DNA of 64,000 nucleotides from Pseudomonas migulae NBRC 103157. GTDB taxonomy: Bacteria; Pseudomonadota; Gammaproteobacteria; Pseudomonadales; Pseudomonadaceae. The number at the start of each line of letters is the position of its first letter. Position 1 is the first letter of the stretch. Below, in pieces: positions 59,534 to 64,000 of the stretch. The DNA lies in the NCBI RefSeq assembly GCF_002091715.1, contig NZ_BDAG01000026.1:1-64000 (forward strand), read 5' to 3'. Position numbers and translations under genes: made by a program. Under the pieces are notes generated by a model. The model was given only the letters and a program-made list of their open reading frames with translations, had not been told where the DNA came from and did not search any database.

Positions 59534-61036
59534 ATGTCTCTCGCGCTCGAACGTCTAATCGCTGGCACGCCAATTCCTTTCGCTGGTAACCGCGTCACTG
59601 TGGTCAGCCCCGAACTGGCCTTGCGCTTTCAGCCCGGGGACCACCTGCTGGTGGAGCAAGTCAGCGGTGAGTTGCTGCTGATTCCCGTTGCGGACCAGAA
59701 AGCGGCGGCGGTAGCGATCGAGCGGGCCGAAGCGGCATTTACGGCGATGTCCGCCGTACCGGATCAGGCGATCAGTGAGTTCTTTGATTGCTTTGCCCGG
59801 CGCCTTGAAGATCAGGACTGCTGGGACTTGATCGAGGCTGCCAACCTCGCCGACATCGAGTGGGCCAAGTCTCGTGGACGCTCGACCACGCGGTTGCTGG
59901 CCGATGAGCGCATGCGCCGCGACATGATCGCGGGCCTCAGGGCCTGGCGCGATGCGTCGGCCACGCGTGGCAAAGTGATCAGTTGCGTCGAGCATGACGG
60001 CTGGAAAGTCGAGCAGGTGGTTTCGCCGCTGGGTATTGTCGCCTTCGTCTTCGAAGGCCGGCCGAATGTCTTTGCCGACGCCGCTGGCGTGTTGCGTACC
60101 GGCAACACCGCTGTGCTGCGCATCGGCAGCGACGCCCTGGGCACGGCGAAAGCCATCGTCACCCATGCGTTGAACCCGGCATTGAGCGACGCCGGTTTGC
60201 CGGTAGGCGCGGTGTCGCTGGTGGAAAGCGTCAATCACGCCGCCGGTTGGGCGATGTTCGCCGACCGGCGCCTGTCGCTGGCGGTGGCCCGTGGTTCGGG
60301 GCGTGCCGTCAGTCAATTGGGCAGCATTGCGCAGCAGGCCGGCACCGCCGTCAGCCTGCATGGCACCGGTGGCGCCTGGCTGATCGCCGACAAGGACGCC
60401 GACGCCCAGCGCTTTGCTGCCGTCGTGCGCAATTCCCTGGACCGCAAAGTCTGCAACACCCTGAACGTCTGCCTGATTCACCGCGACCGCGCCGCCGAAC
60501 TGGTGCCGCTGTTTCTGCACGCCCTGAAACAGGCCGGTGCCGCTCGGGAGGAAGGCTGCAAGCTGCACATCGTCGAGGGCAGCCAGCCGTTCGTGCCTTA
60601 CGATTGGAGGAACGCAACGGTCGAGGTCTGCCGCGCCGAAGGTTATCAAACAGAAGCCTTGGTCGAACCACTGCCCGAAGATCAATTGGGCCGCGAGTGG
60701 GAATGGGAAGAAACCCCGGAAGTCAGCCTGAAGATCGTCGACGACCTGGACAGCGCCATCGCCTTGTTCAACCGCTACAGCCCGCAATTCACCGTGTCGT
60801 TGATCAGTGAAAATGCCGAGGCCCAGGACCGTTTCTACAACGCGGTCAACGCGCCGTTTGTCGGCAACGGCATCACCCGTTGGGTCGACGGTCAATACGC
60901 GCTGAACAAGCCCGAACTGGGGCTTTCGAACTGGGAGAGCGGCCGCCTGTTCGCTCGCAGTGCGATTCTCTCGGGAGATGGTGTGTTCACGATTCGCAGT
61001 CGCATGACGCAGACCGATCTGTCGGTCAAACGCTGA
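59534..61036 (+). CDS. ProA-like aldehyde dehydrogenase
   Basis: This 500-residue protein resembles gamma-glutamyl phosphate reductase ProA, with VVSPLGIVAFVFEGRPNV and the catalytic Cys307 in KVCNTLNVCL. It is about 80 residues longer than ProA, with an N-terminal region (about 1-85) of its own. ProA reduces glutamyl phosphate to the semialdehyde in proline synthesis. A paralogue acting on another acyl phosphate is more likely here, because no proB lies nearby and FEGRPN replaces the usual YESRPN. Confidence 0.75.
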   Translation: MSLALERLIAGTPIPFAGNRVTVVSPELALRFQPGDHLLVEQVSGELLLIPVADQKAAAVAIERAEAAFTAMSAVPDQAISEFFDCFARRLEDQDCWDLIEAANLADIEWAKSRGRSTTRLLADERMRRDMIAGLRAWRDASATRGKVISCVEHDGWKVEQVVSPLGIVAFVFEGRPNVFADAAGVLRTGNTAVLRIGSDALGTAKAIVTHALNPALSDAGLPVGAVSLVESVNHAAGWAMFADRRLSLAVARGSGRAVSQLGSIAQQAGTAVSLHGTGGAWLIADKDADAQRFAAVVRNSLDRKVCNTLNVCLIHRDRAAELVPLFLHALKQAGAAREEGCKLHIVEGSQPFVPYDWRNATVEVCRAEGYQTEALVEPLPEDQLGREWEWEETPEVSLKIVDDLDSAIALFNRYSPQFTVSLISENAEAQDRFYNAVNAPFVGNGITRWVDGQYALNKPELGLSNWESGRLFARSAILSGDGVFTIRSRMTQTDLSVKR

Positions 61037-61110
61037 GTACCCCCGACCGCAGGCGCAGGCCGCACTATAATTTAGGGTGTCTGCGTCTGTGTTTCGAAAG
61101 AGGGGCCGTC

Positions 61111-61461
61111 ATGAAAAATCATTCCTTAGAGCATTACTCTCATCAACTGGGAATAATCGCGCACGACGCGTGGCTGACTGCTCGGGTGAAGTCGGCCCTG
61201 GCGTTGGCCGATCCTCCCCTTAGTCTGCAAGTCCATGTCAAAACACTTGCAGGAACGGTGGTGTTGAGTGGTCGCGTCAATACCCATAAACAGTGTGAGC
61301 AGGCCGTTGCGCTGGCCCGCACGGTGAATGGTGTCAATGAAATCGATGCCAGGGAATTACTGACTCACGTGTTCACGCCCGGAAGCGTTCCAACACCGCC
61401 GAACGCCGAGGAAAACCCGGAGATCCGGCCATCATCGTCAGGCAAGCCGGACGACAAATGA
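61111..61461 (+). CDS. BON-domain protein
   Basis: This 116-residue protein has one BON domain (about 20-85): WLTARVKSALALADPPLSLQVHV, then VVLSGRVNTHKQCEQAVALA and VNGVNEIDA. BON domains often bind phospholipid in periplasmic stress proteins, but this one has no signal peptide and a Pro/Ser-rich tail. AGAGGGG precedes the ATG. It is convergent with cynT. Confidence 0.85.
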   Translation: MKNHSLEHYSHQLGIIAHDAWLTARVKSALALADPPLSLQVHVKTLAGTVVLSGRVNTHKQCEQAVALARTVNGVNEIDARELLTHVFTPGSVPTPPNAEENPEIRPSSSGKPDDK

Positions 61462-61466
61462 AGCTG

Positions 61467-61501
61467 GATGCAGCGCTTCCGTGAACCGGGGGCGCTGCAT
61501 C
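61467..61501. terminator. Hairpin between convergent BON and cynT genes
   Basis: Perfect 10 bp arms GATGCAGCGC and GCGCTGCATC with a 15-base loop. There is no T-run; its position suggests bidirectional termination or end protection. Confidence 0.5.
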
Positions 61502-61516
61502 GGGTGCCGACATGGA

Positions 61517-62176
61517 TCAAGCCGCTTCCATCGCTTTGCCGTTCATGGCGCAGGTGGTCGGGTGTTCGACCAACGACACGAACGTGCGGCTGTTGGCATC
61601 CAGCGCATCGATCGAGCCGGTTTCAATGTCGTAGACCCAACCGTGCAGGTTCAGCAGGCCTTTTTCCTGAGCCAGCCGCACACTCGGGTGGGTCTGGATG
61701 TTGGCCAGCTGGGCAATCACGTTTTCCCGTACCATCGAACTCACTTTCGCCGCGTCGCTGGCGTGAGACCGGGATTCGTTGATCACTTTCGCTGACTCGG
61801 CGTGTTGCAACCAGGCGCTGACGGCGGGCAGGTGGTCCATGCATTTGCACGAAGCGACGGCGGTCATGGCGCCACAGTCCGAATGGCCGCAGATCACGAT
61901 GTCGGTGACCCCCAGTACGGCAACCGCGTATTCGACCGTGGCCGATACACCGCCCGGGTGCGGGCTGTAGGAGGGCACGATATTGCCGGCGTTACGGATC
62001 ACGAACAGTTCGCCGGGTTCTTGCTGGGTCAGCAGTTCCGGCACGACACGACTGTCGGAACAGGTGATGAACAACGTGCCGGGGTGTTGCGTAGTGGCCA
62101 GGTGTTTGAACAGGTCGGTGCGTTGCGGAAAGGCTTCCTTCTGGAACTTCAAAAAACCTTCGATGAGCGTTTTCAT
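61517..62176 (-). CDS. cynT: Beta-carbonic anhydrase of the cyanase operon
   Basis: This 219-residue enzyme interconverts CO2 and bicarbonate. Zinc ligands are in ITCSDSRV (Cys, Asp-Arg dyad) and GHSDCG (His, Cys). In cyn operons it recycles the CO2 made by cyanase into bicarbonate, the cyanase co-substrate. GAGGA precedes the ATG at 62176. It follows cynS by 60 bp on the same strand. Confidence 0.92.
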   Translation of the reverse strand: MKTLIEGFLKFQKEAFPQRTDLFKHLATTQHPGTLFITCSDSRVVPELLTQQEPGELFVIRNAGNIVPSYSPHPGGVSATVEYAVAVLGVTDIVICGHSDCGAMTAVASCKCMDHLPAVSAWLQHAESAKVINESRSHASDAAKVSSMVRENVIAQLANIQTHPSVRLAQEKGLLNLHGWVYDIETGSIDALDANSRTFVSLVEHPTTCAMNGKAMEAA

Positions 62177-62236
62177 TGCAATGTCCTCATGAGTGAGTCG
62201 GGTTTGGCCCGCACAACGGTGCGGGCCGATATCCAC

Positions 62237-62704
62237 TTAGAAAGGACGCAGTGGCAGGAATTTGCCGTCGAGGGTGATCACGGCTCGGGAGCCGCCTTCC
62301 GGGTCTTCGACTTTCTTCATGTCGAGCTTGAAGTTGATCGCGCTGATGATGCCGTCGCCGAATTGTTCATGAACCAGGGCTTTCAAGGTGGTGCCGTAAA
62401 TCTGGATCATTTCGTAAAAGCGGTAGATGGTCGGGTCGGTCGGGACACCCGAGAGGCTGCCGCGCAGCGGGATGATCTGCAGACGGTTAACGGTGTCGGC
62501 GTCCAGGTCGAGTTTTTCGCCAATCACTTTGGCGGCGGCTTCCGGCAGTGGATGTTGACCGAGCAGGGCGGCGGTGACGTAGGCGAGGCCAAGGCCGGTG
62601 CCGTCGGTCAGGTCCTGCCAGGACAGGTTTTTACGCGCCTTGGCGTCGAGGATCGACGTGGTCAGGGCCAGACTCGGGTCGTTGTAAGCGTGGGACTGTT
62701 GCAT
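62237..62704 (-). CDS. cynS: Cyanate hydratase (cyanase)
   Basis: This 155-residue enzyme converts cyanate and bicarbonate to ammonia and CO2. It has an N-terminal helical domain and a C-terminal catalytic region with Arg and Glu in IYRFYEMIQIYG and Ser in DGIISAINF, the cyanase triad. GGAGA precedes the ATG at 62704. It is the first gene of cynS-cynT, divergent from cynR. Confidence 0.95.
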   Translation of the reverse strand: MQQSHAYNDPSLALTTSILDAKARKNLSWQDLTDGTGLGLAYVTAALLGQHPLPEAAAKVIGEKLDLDADTVNRLQIIPLRGSLSGVPTDPTIYRFYEMIQIYGTTLKALVHEQFGDGIISAINFKLDMKKVEDPEGGSRAVITLDGKFLPLRPF

Positions 62705-62825
62705 GGGGTTTCTCCTGTCGGCGTGGTGTTGCTTGGGTGTGAAGCCATCTTCTGCCGATTGATTCATAGCGTCCAAGATCGATCTACAATGCGTTGCATA
62801 AGTCCTGCCTATAGGTTGAATCCTG
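62705..62825. promoter_or_regulatory. cynS/cynR divergent promoter region
   Basis: This 121 bp region serves both transcripts. ATAAG-N7-CTATAGG (about 62799-62814) is a plausible half-dyad for the LysR regulator CynR. The exact operator is not clear. Confidence 0.45.
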
Positions 62826-63725
62826 ATGCTGCTCCGACATTTGCGTTATTTGCTGGCTGTCGCCGACCACGGCGGTTTCACCCGTGCTGCCGAAGCGTTG
62901 CACGTGTCACAGCCAACCTTGTCGCAACAGATCCGCCAACTGGAAGAGACCCTGGGGGTGAGTCTGTTCGACCGCACCTCGCGCACGGTCAAGCCGACTG
63001 ACGCGGGCGAGGCCTACATCGAGTGCGCAAGGCGGGTACTGGTGGAGCTGGAGGCGGGCAAACGGGCGCTGCATGACGTGAAGGATTTGTCCCGCGGAAC
63101 GTTGCGGCTCGCGATGACGCCGACCTTCATGGCGTATCTGGTCGGGCCGTTGGTGCGCGACTACGTGGCGCGGTATCCGAACATCCACCTGCAGATTTTC
63201 GAGCTGTCGATGGATGACATCGAAGCCGGGCTGCTGGATGACTCACTGGACATCGCCATTGCGTTCAATGAGGTCAGGAGTGCCGACATCGAGTCGATCC
63301 CGGCCTTTACCGAGACGCTGGGGGTGATGGTGGGGCGGGATCATCCGTTGTATGAAAGCCCTGTCGCGTTATCCGCTGAAGCCGTGGCTCAGCTGGAGTT
63401 TGCGTTACTGGCGCCGGACTTCGTCACCCGCACCCGTATCGATGAGTACTTCGCTCAAGAGCAGATCACGCCAAAAGTGGTGATCGAGGTGAACTCGGTG
63501 AGCACGTTACTGGAAGTCATCCGGCACACGGCCATCGCCACCATCCTTCCGGAGGCCATCGCGACTCAGGAGCGCGCGTTGCACAGGATTCCTTTGCAGG
63601 GTGAGGCCCCCAAACGCGGGGCTGCGCTGCTGCGGCGCAAAAACAATTATCACAGTGCGGCGTCGGTGGCCTTTATGGAACTGGTATCGGGAGCAGCCGA
63701 ATCGTCGAGCTCAGTCATCCACTGA
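62826..63725 (+). CDS. cynR: LysR-family cyanate regulator
   Basis: This 299-residue regulator has the winged helix at 1-60 (LLRHLRYLLAVADHGGFTRAAE) and an effector domain after about 90. Its position divergent from cynS-cynT and its length match CynR, which activates the cyn genes with cyanate. It overlaps the end of the next convergent gene by 15 bp. Confidence 0.9.
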   Translation: MLLRHLRYLLAVADHGGFTRAAEALHVSQPTLSQQIRQLEETLGVSLFDRTSRTVKPTDAGEAYIECARRVLVELEAGKRALHDVKDLSRGTLRLAMTPTFMAYLVGPLVRDYVARYPNIHLQIFELSMDDIEAGLLDDSLDIAIAFNEVRSADIESIPAFTETLGVMVGRDHPLYESPVALSAEAVAQLEFALLAPDFVTRTRIDEYFAQEQITPKVVIEVNSVSTLLEVIRHTAIATILPEAIATQERALHRIPLQGEAPKRGAALLRRKNNYHSAASVAFMELVSGAAESSSSVIH

Positions 63726-64000
63726 CTCGCACACACCATTGGGGGCCTTGCCGATGGAGGTCACGGTCACCGAGTCGTCATCGGCCAGGACGATGGACAG
63801 CGTAATGCCGGAGCCCTTGGCTTCGAAGCGGCGATCGTTGATGGCTTTGGTTTCGGCTTCCTTGTTGTTGATCAGCACCGGCCCGTCCTGATCCGCCTGG
63901 ACGAGGAACTTGCCGGGGCACTCCACCACGAAGGACGGGACGCCCGTGACGCTGTTAGCCTGAGCAGCACTCGTCGTCAGCAGCAACAGCAGGAGTTTCA
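63711..64000 (-). CDS. Small secreted protein, cut by the right edge
   Basis: The frame runs off the window and begins, one base beyond it, with what would be ATG followed by KLLLLLLTTSAAQA, a signal peptide. The mature part is about 78 residues with two cysteines (VECPG and VCESV) and two beta-rich halves. I recognise no family. GGAG is not visible because the upstream part is missing. It overlaps the cynR end by 15 bp. Confidence 0.65.
   Translation of the reverse strand, partial: KLLLLLLTTSAAQANSVTGVPSFVVECPGKFLVQADQDGPVLINNKEAETKAINDRRFEAKGSGITLSIVLADDDSVTVTSIGKAPNGVCESVDD

Overview
This 64 kb window reads as chromosome of a Pseudomonas of the fluorescens group. The evidence is the high-GC codon use, the many Pseudomonas-type families (OhrR, CynR/CynT/CynS, CioAB, MshEN-containing NfrB) and at least six copies of the palindromic extragenic repeat that begins TGTAGGAGCGAGCTTGCTCG or TGTAGGAGCCGGCTTGCTGG. 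I found no rRNA, tRNA, CRISPR array, prophage or insertion sequence. Sixty protein genes are called, one of them cut by the right edge.

Left part (1-9.7 kb): a Mut7-C ribonuclease-like protein; a secreted protein with six EGKCG motifs followed by EF-hands (HvfA/bufferin-like copper peptide precursor); a TonB-dependent receptor; a small lipoprotein; an OhrR-type MarR regulator; TrmK; an AraC regulator divergent from a threonine dehydratase-like enzyme; a DHCW cupin; a coiled-coil membrane protein and a GFA-domain protein. From 9.8 to 20.6 kb on the minus strand lies a compact seven-gene operon (wecB, bcsB-like, nfrB, nfrA, algF-like, algJ-like, ybcH-like). It looks like a c-di-GMP-controlled, ManNAc-related exopolysaccharide system like the E. 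coli N4-phage glycan receptor, here with an added O-acetylation module. An AT-rich, gene-free 540 bp leader precedes it.

Middle part (21-40 kb): a Cif-like secreted epoxide hydrolase divergent from a GlxA-type regulator; a hexuronate-type MFS transporter; a CHASE4-PAS-GGDEF-EAL protein; a RidA/LysR divergent pair with a perfect 19 bp dyad; a zinc alcohol dehydrogenase; a 929-residue adenylation-carrier-membrane acyltransferase fusion convergent with an AT-rich LTA-synthase-like membrane sulfatase; a secreted protein of unknown role; and a DeoR regulator.

Right part (39.5-64 kb): a molybdenum-cofactor island (moaD, moaC, a LysR regulator, moaB-moeA, moaA) built around a YdeP/FdhF-type molybdoenzyme. 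The moaB-moeA and ydeP promoters share a conserved element. cioA-cioB and a small DUF2474 gene follow. Then come a CAP-domain protein, a cell-wall hydrolase, a short Ppx/GppA phosphatase behind a Pho-box-like repeat, a second GFA protein, a GlxA regulator, a nitrilase, a dienelactone hydrolase, a second EGKCG precursor with its HvfX/DoxX partner, glutaminase, a ProA-like dehydrogenase, a BON protein, and the cynTS/cynR locus. Both EGKCG genes lack the DUF692 (MNIO) maturase nearby, and both carry the same heptamer direct repeat upstream.
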